Shown piece after piece: positions 12,340 to 23,418 of a DNA stretch of 30,444 nt. The notes under the pieces are model-generated. The model was not told where the DNA came from. It saw only the letters and a program-made list of their open reading frames with translations, and did no database searches. The translations under genes were made by a program, and so were the position numbers. How positions within the stretch are numbered: position 1 is the stretch's first letter; the number at the start of each line of letters is the position of its first letter. The stretch is from Paramecium sonneborni (taxonomy: Eukaryota > Ciliophora > Oligohymenophorea > Peniculida > Parameciidae): positions 685,702-716,145 of the forward strand of contig CAJJDN010000021.1 of the NCBI GenBank assembly GCA_905182985.1. The letters are read 5' to 3'.

Positions 12340-13835
12340 TACTTTTTTTATGGCCAAATGAATCATCATCATCAAGTTAAAAATATATACTTAGATAGGA
12401 TGTACCAATTTTGCTTTGTGACACTTTAGGATTTGATCTTCCTTTTTTGTATTGCTGTAATTATTGTGATTTTTTTATTATTAAGAAAATAATTTAATCT
12501 TATAAGTTAGTTTATTCATTTTAAAATTCTTATTTCATTCCTAATTTTTCCAATTAGTTTTCACTTTTTTATACATAAGAAGTAAATTATTTGTCTTTTG
12601 AACTTCTTATATTAAAATCATCATAATTAATAAAATCTTCTTAGTAATTAGCGTTACATTTTTAATAATTATCTGATATTTAGCTTCTTTCCTTAAGAAT
12701 AGTAGGGAATTTATTATTTTTCATATTTAATGTCTTTTAGAGGTTCAATTAGTTTAGTTGATAGATTAAATAAATAATGGTTGGTTTAAGAGTCTTAAAT
12801 TACAAAAATTTATTAAATTTATTTTTGCTTTTTGGAGATGATTAATTCGTAAATCTTAAGGCAGCTTCCTTTTCATCATGAATGAAACTTGGGCTATATT
12901 TAGGGCTTAATATCGGAGGAATAAAATTATTATTCTGGATAGATTCAACATTTCATAATTTCATCCATTATCATATGAAGAATTAAATAATAAACACATA
13001 TAATATCATTTTATAAATCTTTTATTTCTTATTCGGTTTCTCAAAATCAAAAATTCCCCCATAGTTACTTATTCTATTTAAATAAAAGAACAATATATTG
13101 AAAGAAATCTATTTGATATCTTATTTCAAATTCTTATCATATTAATTTATTTATTTGAACAATGCAATTTGAAATCCATTTTATTTTTTGAATTAATAAT
13201 TATTGATAATTTCATAATGATATCATTTTTATTCTTTTTTTTAGGTTTATCTTTTGTATCAGATTTTGTTATAAATTATATTTTATTTAGAAATAGATTT
13301 ACAATGCAAATGTATTTGTAAATTTTTATGACGGTGAAGAATAATATCGAAAAAATCCATAAAATCTGCTAATAAATTCTTATTCATTTTTAAACTGATG
13401 ATCATTTACATGAGATAGCCATATTGATTGTTAATTAAAAATTAAATCTAAATTTAATAATAAAACTCATTTTAAGCCTAGAAAATCTTTATAATTATCT
13501 AATTTTATACAAATTTTTATTATTGAATGGAGAAATGTCTAGCTTAGAGTGACAATTAAGACTTCTTTATTTATCTTATTATAATTATTATTTGAGATAT
13601 AGAACTGGATTTTTTATTAGTTCTTTATAAATGGTAATGAGTAGAATCAATAATTTATTTACAAAGGTACTTATGAAGTTTAATCTGTAAAGTATAAATA
13701 ATATTACTTTAATGATTTTTCTTCTTGTAACTTTTTAGTTTCTTCTGATTAAGTTCGCTTAATAATATTGCTAAATCTCATGCGGAATTTAGAATTTAGT
13801 AGTAAAGTTAGAAATCTCTGAATTAAAGCTAGCAT
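12340..13835 (-). pseudogene. Unrecognised minus-strand gene, possibly decayed; coding signal but no coherent model
   Basis: I do not recognise the product. Long TGA-free stretches with protein-like codon choice cover the region. A possible ATG at 13835 starts MLALIQRFLTLLLNSKFRMR. A 23-nt intron ending CAG (13685-13707) would join it to a frame of about 90 codons with a hydrophobic helix (KLLILLITIY). A Lys-rich stretch around 13200-13290 lies in a different frame. The clearest part is a hydrophilic frame of about 200 codons from 12937 down to about 12340 (IPPILSPKYSPSFIHDEKEA near its start, an LDDDD run near its end). The segments cannot be connected with ordinary short introns, so two or three frameshifts are needed. 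It is either a multi-exon gene with atypical introns or a pseudogene. No stop was found before the EF-hand ATG. Confidence 0.45.
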
Positions 13836-13928
13836 TTTAATTCTTAAGTTATTCACATAAGGTAATTAGATTTTAAAGTTTTGACTTAAATTTTTATTAC
13901 ATAAAATAAGTAAAATCTTTAATTATTA

Positions 13929-14941
13929 ATGGACATCGATCGACATTTATCATCGCTACTTTCAGGAGGATGTCTTCCAGAAAGAGATCTCAAACTTATT
14001 TGTGAAAGAGCAAAAGAAATCTTTTTAGAAGAATCAAATGTATAACCTGTTAAAGCACCTGTCAATGTTTGTGGTGACATCCATGGTAAACTATTAAATA
14101 TATAAATAGGACAATTTTATGATTTATAAGCTTTAATTAAAGAAGGTGGCGATATTCCTGATCACAATTATATTTTTATAGGTGATTTTGTTGACAGAGG
14201 ATATAACAGTGTCGAAACTATGGAATATTTACTATGTTTGAAAGGTAAATTTAATTCTTATTATTATTAGTTAAATATCCAGGAAATATAGTATTACTTA
14301 GAGGAAATCATGAATCAAGATAATGCACATAAGTTTATGGATTTTATGAAGAAATCTTAAGAAAATATGGTAATAGTAGTCCATGGAGATTATTTATGGA
14401 TGTTTTTGATTGTTTACCATTAGCAGCTTTAATTGAAGGTTAAATATTATGTGTACATGGAGGATTATCTCCTGAAATGAGAACTGTTGATTAAATAAGA
14501 ACTATAGATAGAAAAGTAATTTATTATTCATTATTTTTAGATTGAAATTCCACATGAAGGTCCATTTTGTGATTTAATGTGGTCAGATCCAGAAGAAGTT
14601 GAATATTGGGCTGTTAATTCAAGAGGAGCTGGATATTTATTTGGTGCAAAAGTAACAAAAGAATTTTGTAGATTAAATGATTTAACATTAATTTGTAGAG
14701 CCCATTAATTAGTAATGGAAGGTTATAAGTATTGGTTCCCAGTAATTGTTATCAATTAATTATTTAGGATTAAAATTTGGTTACAGTATGGTCAGCTCCA
14801 AATTATTGTTATAGATGTGGAAATATAGCCTCCATTCTTTGTTTGGATAATTCTTTGTAACCTACATGGAAAACATTCAGAGAAGTTCCTGAAAGTGGAA
14901 AAAGCATTAACCCAAAAAATGTTCTTCCTTATTTCTTATGA
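13929..14941 (+). CDS. PP4/PP6-type serine/threonine protein phosphatase catalytic subunit, 303 aa
   Basis: A phosphoserine/threonine phosphatase of the PP2A/PP4/PP6 group, which works in cytoplasm and nucleus with regulatory subunits. Five exons are joined by introns at 14086-14109 (24 nt), 14245-14270 (26), 14516-14540 (25) and 14742-14767 (26), all GTA..TAG. Metal-binding and catalytic motifs are complete: GDIHG, GDFVDRG, RGNHESR, HGGLSPE and RAHQLVMEGYK, then [12 protein letters not shown]. The C-terminus is the PP2A-group tail [23 protein letters not shown] and the FGAKVT region resemble PP6; IDRK and MEGYK resemble PP4. I therefore leave the subtype open. Length fits the family (305-307 in animals). 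The first intron is 3n with no in-frame TGA and was placed because its removal restores HGQFYDL. The next gene starts 37 bp downstream. Confidence 0.95.
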
Positions 14942-14978
14942 AATATTTTATTTATATAAATACATAAATATTTAATAA

Positions 14979-16398
14979 ATGAATAAAGATCAACCAGTTA
15001 AAATAGAGGATCGATATCTTCTTGCTTCCCTACATTATTAAGGTCGTCATTCGAACTTTTATAATGCTGTTGACATCAAACAAGAACAAAAATAGATTCT
15101 AATATAAATAGTATGATGAAGTTCTTATAATAATTAGATAACTGATTAATTATGTATTTGTAAATTATTCAAACGATTGGAGTAGTGTAATATATATTTT
15201 ATGATAAAGTATAGCTATTGATCATAGAGACAAATCTAATGATCATCATAATAGGATGTCAAGATTCATTCCAATTCCAAGAATATATAAGATGGGAACC
15301 CTAGTAGTGTAAGACATTTCTTACAATTACATTGCTTGGCAAAAAAGTGGACCATCTTTAAAATTATGCTTCAAATTGATGAAATACAAATTTTCTTTTA
15401 AAACTATTACTTTAGTAGCACTAAAAATGGTAATTAAATAATAACAATTTTTATTAAGATTACTAATTTGTAGTAAATTCATAATTTAAACATTTTACAT
15501 AGAAGTCTAAAATTATCATGTATTATGACTACAAATCATTCGAATTTATTAATCACTAATTTTGACGATTATGTAGAATTTTTAAATAAAGATGGTAAAA
15601 TTTCAAACAAAGCTAAATAAATTCATATAAAAACAACTAAATTTAGTAGCATTGGATAACATTTACAATAGAGTAAATTCAATAATCAATTTTTTAGTAC
15701 CATCACCTAGAGATGATTTAGAAACTCTTGGTTATCTCTTGTTATATTTGCTATCTTAAGGAAAACTACCAACCAAATGTAAATCTAAAGATTTAAACAT
15801 AAGAGAAAAATTTTATATGGAATTTAAAAGATCATTTCTACCAGAAAAAGAATTGAAATAATTTCCAGAACCATTTTTACAGTTTTTTTAAAATGTTTTC
15901 AAATTAGGAATCAAAGAAATTCCTAATTATGAAATATTGAAATAACCCTTCATTCAATATTTAGGTAGATAGGAATAAGATTAAAATTTTGATTGGTCAG
16001 AAGTATTTAAACCTTTTGCTGAATAAACAGCAACATCAGAAAATTCATTAAGAGATAAAGCTTTTTCCATAGAATCTCTAATGATTAATAATTTTAAAAA
16101 AGAGCTCCATAAAGATAATTAATCAGCTCCAACAAGTCCAACTGATTTATAAGCATAAAAGAAATAAATAAAATCTTCTAGATATACTCTTGCACCTATT
16201 TTAGAAAAAAATGAATCCTTAATGACAAACTTCAATAATTGTGATTCTAATGCAGCATCACCTAGATTTTATCATTTGGCAAATTATAAATTTGATAATT
16301 GTCAATAAGATTCATCTTCAGGTGAAATTAGTCCAACAGATGAACCTACCGTTGATCAACTACCAACTTTTGAATAACACCATCATGATACTATGTGA
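14979..16398 (+). CDS. CK1-family protein kinase homologue, catalytically dead in appearance, 436 aa
   Basis: The fold matches casein kinase 1. IPRIYKMGT aligns with the strand after helix C, KSGPSLKLCF with the DLLGPSLEDLF region, and IHNLNILHRSLK with the catalytic loop. FSSIGQHLQQIPSPRDDLET aligns with the CK1 signature RYASINTHLGxxQSRRDDLE and is followed by LGYLLLYLL. Key catalytic residues are missing. The Gly-rich loop is replaced by LHYQGRHSNFYN, no VAIK lysine is evident, HRD is HRS, and DFG is replaced by NFDD. Introns are 15111-15137 (27), 15187-15214 (28), 15430-15458 (29, ends AAG; a 44-nt version ending TAG at 15473 also fits) and 15673-15697 (25). A Ser/Gln-rich tail of about 150 residues follows the domain. 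I infer a pseudokinase or scaffold. The frame closes exactly at TGA 16396-16398. Confidence 0.85.
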
Positions 16399-16476
16399 AT
16401 ATTGTTTATATAATTTTATAATTAAAATTATAACATATTAATTTTATTTGGTTCAAATACATTTTAACAGCTCAAA

Positions 16477-17193
16477 ATGGATACTAATAAAAAGGTCTTA
16501 TTTAATACTACTATGTTAACTTAATCAATATAAACTACTTCTAATTCAATGAAGGATGATAACAAATTAGTAAAAGATATTTAAAATAAAATTCATTAAA
16601 TTTTAAAAGGAGAAAATACTGAAAATGACTATTCACATAAATTAAAATGTAAGGTTCCACTTTATTAAACTATTGATTGTTAAAAGCTATGCAATAAATT
16701 AGCCAAATTTAATGAGTAATATCTAATTGATGAATCAGAAAAAAATCAAATAGCTATTAATGATAAGGTCTTAAAGTCATACAAATTTAATTCTGTTCTA
16801 TCAAAAAGAAGACTTACAAAAAGTTTATAATAAAAAACTAAATCCTAAATTTCCAATTATACTCATAGATCATAAGATAAATAAAATAAAATATTTAACA
16901 CTGAATGGATGGAATATCAAAATATATATGATTTGCATAATCTACTATCTCCTAATTCTTTAGATATGAGTCCTGCCTACGATGAAGTTGAATTCATTAA
17001 ATCAAAAATTAAAAAACGTCATCAACTAGATATCGTCATTCCTCATAGTAGTCGTAATTTAATTAAAAACAATAAACCCAAGAATTTTATTGATTTAGAT
17101 TAAATTTATATTGTCCAACCTAACAAGACTTTGACAAGTAGAATCATTTTTAAATAAAATCATAATCGAGAATCATAAAGAAAACATTATTGA
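16477..17193 (+). CDS. Hypothetical protein, 238 aa, single exon
   Basis: I do not recognise this protein. The frame is open from ATG 16477 to TGA 17191-17193 with typical local codon use and many TAA/TAG glutamines. It begins MDTNKKVLFNTTMLTQSIQT. It is hydrophilic and rich in Lys, Asn, Gln and Ser, and lacks a signal peptide, membrane segments, Cys clusters or an obvious fold. A basic stretch (KSKIKKRHQLD) lies near residue 175. It starts 78 bp after the CK1-like gene on the same strand and converges with the metallophosphoesterase gene, whose stop is 66 bp away. It is a real gene by frame length and spacing, but the function is unknown. Confidence 0.7.
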
Positions 17194-17259
17194 TTAAAAA
17201 CTTGAAAATAAGTAAAATAACCTGTGAATAGAATAACAATAATAATTATTTTAAAAACA

Positions 17260-18760
17260 TCATATTCTTTGAGATTTATGTATTTAAAAATAATCTATTT
17301 TATCTCCTTCTTTATTTATCGCATAAACAAATTACTTTCCATTTTCATAGTTATAAACCCAAAAATGAGCTTGTCTATTAGATTTTTCAATTATTTAATG
17401 ATCTACCTAATGTGCAGATTATACACCCATAGCTCCATTTCCAACATAGTATGTATTCCCAGGATATACTTTTAATCTGCCATCAGATTTAATTACTTAT
17501 ATTTGTTTAGTTCTTTTAAAGTTATGTTTGTGGTGTTCAAAAACTAAATCAACCTTATTTAACTATTCACCTAGATTCATTAAAAAGTTTTCGTCTTCAA
17601 TTAACAAAGGAATAACTGGTACATGATAACTAACTAAATTAATTTTATTTATGTCAATAGACCTTTCTAAAAATTATTTTTAATCTTCAGCTCTAGATTT
17701 AAAAAAGAACTTACTTAGTCATATAACCACTATCAATTGTTATAAAATTAATTGGCCCAATTCTATGAATAAAATACGAAGTTCTCTTCTAAATCTAAGG
17801 GATTTGGTTATTGATTAATTATTAAGGAAACATTTGAATAATGTATGGTACTTTTTAATTGAATTAATCATCATATAATAGTTGAGGATTGGTAACTCTA
17901 CCAACATCATGATTTCCTATTGACAGTATTAAAGGTATCAATTTGCCTTTGGATATACATATATTCTCATACAATTCAAAGAATTTATCCCAACATGTTG
18001 TGCATGTAATAAATCCATTATCATATGCAACATCTCCTCCAATATTGATAACATCAATTTAAGGTTAAGATTAAATCATTTTCCAAATTTTAATTGAAGT
18101 CTTAGTATAACCTGAATCACCTCCATCTATTATAACAATATTAGTATTATTAAAATCAAAGTAATAATACTCAGCAATTAATACAGTCTTATCATATATC
18201 TATATTTAATTGGAGTTTTATTATATTTATATAATGCTGTGATAAATATATCTATCATATAGTTGATGGTTTGTAGTTTGTTATTTAACAGAATTACAAT
18301 ATACTTCATAATTTGATTATTCTTAAATTTAGAAGTTAAATATTATTGAATCATTATATTATGTCAAAGTTATATATGAATGAAATTTATTAGTATTTTA
18401 AAACAATCTAGAGAATGAAGTACTAAATGCAGCATCATCTATGCTAAAAATAAAGCCTTAATTAATATTGTGCATAGCAAAACAAACATCATATGTAAGT
18501 AAGTAAATAATAACAACGATAATTATTTTCTTGATTGACTTTCTATTGTGAATCAAAAGTATAATTAATGTTAGATATTTTAAATCTCCAAACCAAGAGA
18601 ATGATAATATAGCTAAATTAATAGTAATGGATACTAGGTTCTTGAACTTCTATTTATAAAAAATCAATCCAAATATGAATAAGTTTGTTAAAACGATTAA
18701 TTGTAAATATTATTCAGCTGTAAAATACTTTCCTTTTAAAATAGGCATCCATTCAAACAT
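17260..18760 (-). CDS. Membrane-anchored calcineurin-like/purple acid phosphatase-type metallophosphoesterase, 492 aa
   Basis: A predicted metal-dependent phosphatase tethered to a membrane. The ATG is at 18760, a 22-nt intron (GTA..TAG) lies at 17693-17714, and TGA is at 17260-17262. The N-terminal 90 residues hold about three hydrophobic segments (about 20-36, 44-57 and 63-90). Five metallophosphoesterase blocks follow in order: DGGDSG (212-217), GGDVAYD (241-247), GNHD (282-285), SYHVP (370-374) and HHKHNFKR (402-409), as in purple acid phosphatases. A C-terminal YYVGNGAMG matches the final strand motif of that family. The usual GH(x)H glycine is replaced (EHHKH). Substrate is unknown. The catalytic part probably faces the lumen or outside, which is inference. 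Confidence 0.88.
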
Positions 18761-19242
18761 TAATTAATATTATAATAAATTATATTAAAATATAATAATA
18801 ATATTAATCATTTAGTTGTTTTTAGAACTCTAAGTATTTCATATCTTGTATAAATAAGTTTTTTATATGTTTTTTATTCTTATTTTAACTCTTTAATCTA
18901 TTAAAGTTTTAAACTTTCCTTCTTTTTCCTTAATTCAAATGTAAAGTACCCCTTTTTTAATCACCATTATTTTATCTTGATTAATTGATAATGCATCACA
19001 TTCTATATTAAATTCCTATCTACTCTCAAATAATTAAGAGGTAATTTAAAATATGCTGCTATATTAAAATTTTATGTAATTTATGAAACGTTTTAATCAA
19101 AGTTACTAATTTGAGCTGGTGATCTTGCTTCATCAATTTTTTCAGTAAGTCCTTTAAATAATATAACAATAATAGGTCTATTTTCAAATTCTATTCATCT
19201 TTCAATTATAAAAATCTTGAGTTTGGTTATAGGAATGAAGAT

Positions 19243-19741
19243 ATTGACCAATTATCACGATTATTGAATTTAACTAATTCTTTATGAACTTAAAAGGATA
19301 TTTTAAATCTTAAACCACTTTTAATGATCTTAAATTTACAATTTTAGATAAGTCCTTAATCATTTCTAAGGAATGTATATTTAGAATATTTAAAGAAAAA
19401 ATAAAAAATCTTTTGCTAAATCTCAAAAATATTGATAAAATGTACTTATTATAATTATTGTACTTTCTGATAGAATCTAAACATACTATCTTATAATTAT
19501 TGACATTTTTTATGGGATGACTAACTTTAATTAATTTTTTTCAGTTTCTGTTAAAGATTATATATTCCATGTTATTGCTATAAATAAAATTGTATCCTCA
19601 ATAATGTAGGTTAATCAAATAATTTTGGCAATGATATCCATTCTTTTTATATCTTATTTATTATTACATAAATGTATCTTAATTTAGAAAAAGTTATTAT
19701 TTTTCTTATCTCATATTCTTATATTTATCTTTTTTTTTTTT
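19243..19741. repeat. Gap-flanking direct repeat, copy 1 (499 bp)
   Basis: Sequence up to the N run reappears after it at 20350-20848, apparently unchanged. Copy 1 ends inside a poly-T run of 12, which is a typical place for an assembly to stop. Confidence 0.95.
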
Positions 19742-20349
19742 NNNNNNNNNNNNNNNNNNNNNNNNNNNNNNNNNNNNNNNNNNNNNNNNNNNNNNNNNNN
19801 NNNNNNNNNNNNNNNNNNNNNNNNNNNNNNNNNNNNNNNNNNNNNNNNNNNNNNNNNNNNNNNNNNNNNNNNNNNNNNNNNNNNNNNNNNNNNNNNNNNN
19901 NNNNNNNNNNNNNNNNNNNNNNNNNNNNNNNNNNNNNNNNNNNNNNNNNNNNNNNNNNNNNNNNNNNNNNNNNNNNNNNNNNNNNNNNNNNNNNNNNNNN
20001 NNNNNNNNNNNNNNNNNNNNNNNNNNNNNNNNNNNNNNNNNNNNNNNNNNNNNNNNNNNNNNNNNNNNNNNNNNNNNNNNNNNNNNNNNNNNNNNNNNNN
20101 NNNNNNNNNNNNNNNNNNNNNNNNNNNNNNNNNNNNNNNNNNNNNNNNNNNNNNNNNNNNNNNNNNNNNNNNNNNNNNNNNNNNNNNNNNNNNNNNNNNN
20201 NNNNNNNNNNNNNNNNNNNNNNNNNNNNNNNNNNNNNNNNNNNNNNNNNNNNNNNNNNNNNNNNNNNNNNNNNNNNNNNNNNNNNNNNNNNNNNNNNNNN
20301 NNNNNNNNNNNNNNNNNNNNNNNNNNNNNNNNNNNNNNNNNNNNNNNNN
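19742..20349. other. Assembly gap, 608 N
   Basis: An unbroken run of N. The flanks are duplicated, so the true distance may be negative, with contigs overlapping by about 500 bp. Any long open frame through this stretch is meaningless. Confidence 0.99.
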
Positions 20350-20848
20350 ATTGACCAATTATCACGATTATTGAATTTAACTAATTCTTTATGAACTTAA
20401 AAGGATATTTTAAATCTTAAACCACTTTTAATGATCTTAAATTTACAATTTTAGATAAGTCCTTAATCATTTCTAAGGAATGTATATTTAGAATATTTAA
20501 AGAAAAAATAAAAAATCTTTTGCTAAATCTCAAAAATATTGATAAAATGTACTTATTATAATTATTGTACTTTCTGATAGAATCTAAACATACTATCTTA
20601 TAATTATTGACATTTTTTATGGGATGACTAACTTTAATTAATTTTTTTCAGTTTCTGTTAAAGATTATATATTCCATGTTATTGCTATAAATAAAATTGT
20701 ATCCTCAATAATGTAGGTTAATCAAATAATTTTGGCAATGATATCCATTCTTTTTATATCTTATTTATTATTACATAAATGTATCTTAATTTAGAAAAAG
20801 TTATTATTTTTCTTATCTCATATTCTTATATTTATCTTTTTTTTTTTT
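20350..20848. repeat. Gap-flanking direct repeat, copy 2
   Basis: Second copy of 19243-19741, beginning at the first base after the N run. The poly-T run here is 13 long and is followed by unique sequence. Confidence 0.95.
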
Positions 20849-20925
20849 TGACTGTTTTACATCTAAAAAAAGGATTTCAGATTTAGATATTTTGTAAATT
20901 TGATATTATTTTATTTTTAATATAA

Positions 20926-21830
20926 TCATAAATTAGGCTTAAATAAACAATATTTTTTCTCTTTACCATACATTACTCTTGGTTTCATATCCATACTAAA
21001 AAGTTGAGTACCAAATCGATTTGATGTTGAAAACTGGATAATAGATTGCATTAATCTTTATTAAGTAATTCCAAATTTATTCATCTATAAAAACTAATTA
21101 ATTGTCATCAGTTAAATACTTCTTAAAGATTATTTATATCAACCCATTTAAAATTCTATATTTCTTATTCTTATATCTAAACTTTTTATTATTGATTTTT
21201 CATTCGCATCAAAATTACAAAATAAAGATCTCCTTAAAATTAATTAGCTATAGGTAAATCTCTAAAGAAAAAACAATCATATGGCTCAACATCTAAACCT
21301 GTTTCTTCTTTAACTTCTCTCTTAGCTGCTTCTGCAACTAATTCTCCATCATCAACTAAACCACCTGGAATTCCCCATAATCCTTATTTTGCTCCATTTT
21401 TCTCTTATATTAATAAAATTTAATTATTATTAATTATTAAACCCCCAGCTCCAACTTAATGAGTTGTATAATTTGGCAATCTACTTTTTTCATTTTCAAT
21501 TATCCATTATGAAAATAATAAATAATTTTATGTGCAATGATGCATCTAAAATCCTTATTCAATTAATTTTTCAGCAAGAGCTAATTAATTTTAATCTAAT
21601 TATATCCATATTGCTTTCATTTTTTTCGATTTACAGTCATTTATTGTCTCTTTTAAATTTTATGTAAATTATTCAATATTGATCAAAAATTAATTTAAAT
21701 AATGTCCTTTTTCTACTTAATAGCATTAGTAATCATCTTAATTTCCATTAAGAACTTCTAATCTAAGATTTTTTGCAACGCATTTATTGTAACTTGTAAA
21801 CAATGCCAAAGGTAATATTTTTTTCATCAT
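20926..21830 (-). CDS. NUDT6-like Nudix hydrolase, 292 aa
   Basis: Nudix enzymes hydrolyse nucleoside diphosphates linked to another group. The substrate cannot be read from sequence. The ATG is at 21830 (a second at 21827), a 26-nt intron GTA..TAG is at 21094-21119, and TGA is at 20926-20928. The Nudix box is complete at residues 157-179: G, five residues, E163, seven residues, then REVKEETGL (171-179). It follows GLWGIPGG. Before it, KAIWIQLD, GFQMHHCTQNYLL and LPNYTTHQVGAGG match the distinctive N-terminal domain of the NUDT6 family (animal NUDT6, plant NUDX relatives). The C-terminal exon ends with [17 protein letters not shown]. The hydrophobic start ([14 protein letters not shown]) may be a signal or transit peptide. 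The neighbouring downstream locus looks broken. Confidence 0.92.
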
Positions 21831-22239
21831 TTAAGTGATAATATATTTATAATTAATTAAATTTAAATAAAAAAGTAATTTATTGAGGTTCGAATATACT
21901 ATTTATTTGGTTAAAATAAACATATATTCGATTTTCCATGAATTTAATTTGTTTGAAAATATTATCTAAATAATTAACTAAGTGATTAATCTCATTAATT
22001 TGATTTAATCAAAGATTCAAATAATTTGGAATAAACAATTTCAAATTTATTATTTAAATAAAACTATATAGCCTCATAGAAATTAGGTTATATCTTCTAA
22101 ATAAAATAATTTTATTATAGAGTTCTTGATTATAAATATTATAGAAAAGCTTTAAAAGTTTATAATCATAATTAATATAGTTTAATATAAATTAATAAGG
22201 AGGTAAACTCTTTTATTTTTAATTTGAATTTAATTTAGC
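21831..22239. other. Intergenic spacer, about 409 bp, no gene seen
   Basis: It lies between the Nudix start and the stop of the CCDC113-like gene. It is AT-rich, with frequent TGA in all frames I inspected. It probably holds the Nudix promoter and the 3' region of the neighbour. Confidence 0.6.
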
Positions 22240-23418
22240 TCATTATTATATTGGATTCAAACCTAATGCTTTACATGCTTTTTAGTAAGCTAATTCTGCA
22301 ATTTCAATTTTACGATTTGTGTTTCTAATCTTATACACAAGTTCTTCTTCTTTTCTTTTCTGTAAAACGTAGGTCATAGCCTAAATGATGAAAATAATAA
22401 ATACTTTAGGAATATCTTCGTTAGTAGCGTTATTCACTTATTCAAGTTAAATAGCAAATTTTTTTTTCTTCTCTGTTAAAGATGATATTTAGGTTTTAAC
22501 TTTTTTTGTTTATTCTTAAGTTTTAGCAATTTTTTTATTTTTGTCATCAATTTCTTAAATAAGTTTATTACATTAATCAATTTCACTTTATAGTTAATTT
22601 CTTTCCTCAATTAAAACAGAGGATATTTTACCAGTAGCAATTTTTAATCCTAGTAATTTTTTATTTTTTTCATCTATTTATTTAACATATTTTTTATTTT
22701 CAATTTATAATTGATGAAAATCAATAAACTTTAAATCATCTCCCATTTCTTCTTTTTTTTATATTTAATTGCTAGTTTTGGTAATTTATTATTCAATATT
22801 TGCTTTTTTTTATTTATATTTTTCTATTTATGCATCCTAAAATAAAATGTAATTTTTTAATACTTTTTATGCTAATTTTTCTTTGAAATATTTTTCTATT
22901 CTTTCTGCTTCTATTTTACCAGTTCTAGTATTTTCTCCAGCAAATAATATTTCTCTTTAAAAATCAAAAGCATCTTTTCTAATTTCAGTAATTGCTTTAT
23001 CTGTTTCTTCTAAGATAGCCTAAATATAAATTTAAAAAGAATTACTCTTAAAGTTTCTAATATTTGATCTGATCTAATTCTGCCTTCTTCTATATTCTTT
23101 TTTAAAGTGTCACTCTCAAATTGAGCTATTTCATATTTTTCTTCATTTGTCAATTACATTGCCTAATGTAATCTTAAAATAGTTTACTTTTTTATCAACA
23201 GTTTAATTTTTTTTTTTGTTTTTCTATTTTTTATCTTCTGCTTCATCTTCTCTTTGTAAGTCTTTGGAGTTTCGCATAATATAAGATTCAAATAGAAGAT
23301 TTTCTCTTCTAATTTATTCCATGTCTTTATATAACCCTTCTAATTTTTATGATAACTCTTCAATAAGAATGAGTTCTTTCTCTTCCTCTGTTATTCCTTG
23401 TTATTATTCAGGAATCAT
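22240..23418 (-). CDS. CCDC113: CCDC113 (CFAP263)-like ciliary coiled-coil protein, 358 aa
   Basis: CCDC113/CFAP263 is an axonemal coiled-coil protein that partners CCDC96/CFAP184 near the base of radial spoke 3. The ATG is at 23418 and TGA at 22240-22242. Introns are 23163-23187 (25), 23020-23045 (26), 22837-22863 (27) and 22381-22404 (24), all GTA..TAG. The last two are 3n without in-frame TGA and are inferred from family alignment. Family landmarks in order are ENLLFESYIMR near the N-terminus, QKKEEMGDDL with FHQLQIEN, then KKLLGLKIATGKI. The end has MTYVLQKRKEEEL and KIEIAELAYQKACKALG, matching the human MTYVREK and WERKVEIAEM blocks. Length fits (377 in human). Nearly the whole chain is coiled-coil. 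It shares a 32-bp divergent start region with the next gene. Confidence 0.88.

Larger units (their letters stand above)
18840..20870 (-). pseudogene. Broken minus-strand locus around an N gap; possibly a TIR-like domain gene
   Basis: Coding signal is visible on the minus strand on both sides of the gap, but no frame stays open. Ignoring the duplicated flank, the order runs from about 20820 to 20350 and then 19242 to about 18840. Recognisable stretches are LFIAITWNIQSLTETEK, then (shifted at a run of A) KYPFKFIKNQLNSIIVIIGQ, then (shifted twice near 19210) FENRPIIVILFKGLTEKIDE, then FNIECDALSINQDKIMVIKK. The middle part loosely resembles the back half of a TIR domain (an SxxxIxxIS-like strand, an acidic helix, then IIVIL). 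That resemblance is weak and from memory. At least three frame changes occur without GT-AG introns, so I favour a decayed gene. The gap makes the model unreliable. Confidence 0.35.

Noticed and set aside
14086..14109. Eight-residue insertion after HG in the phosphatase active site
   Set aside because: It is a 24-nt GTA..TAG intron; removing it restores the universal HGQFYDL.
16241..16441. Small plus-strand frame overlapping the CK1-like gene end
   Set aside because: Out-of-frame shadow of the Ser/Gln-rich tail, with no protein-like composition.
17224..17475. Plus-strand hydrophobic frame
   Set aside because: Antisense of the C-terminal part of the metallophosphoesterase; hydrophobicity follows from T-rich codons.
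19672..20394. Long open frames across the N run on both strands
   Set aside because: They consist almost entirely of unknown bases. The real flanking sequence contributes only a few codons and is itself a duplicated contig end.
21880..21910. Possible tRNA T-arm (ggttcgaat)
   Set aside because: No acceptor stem, D-arm or anticodon arm can be paired around it.
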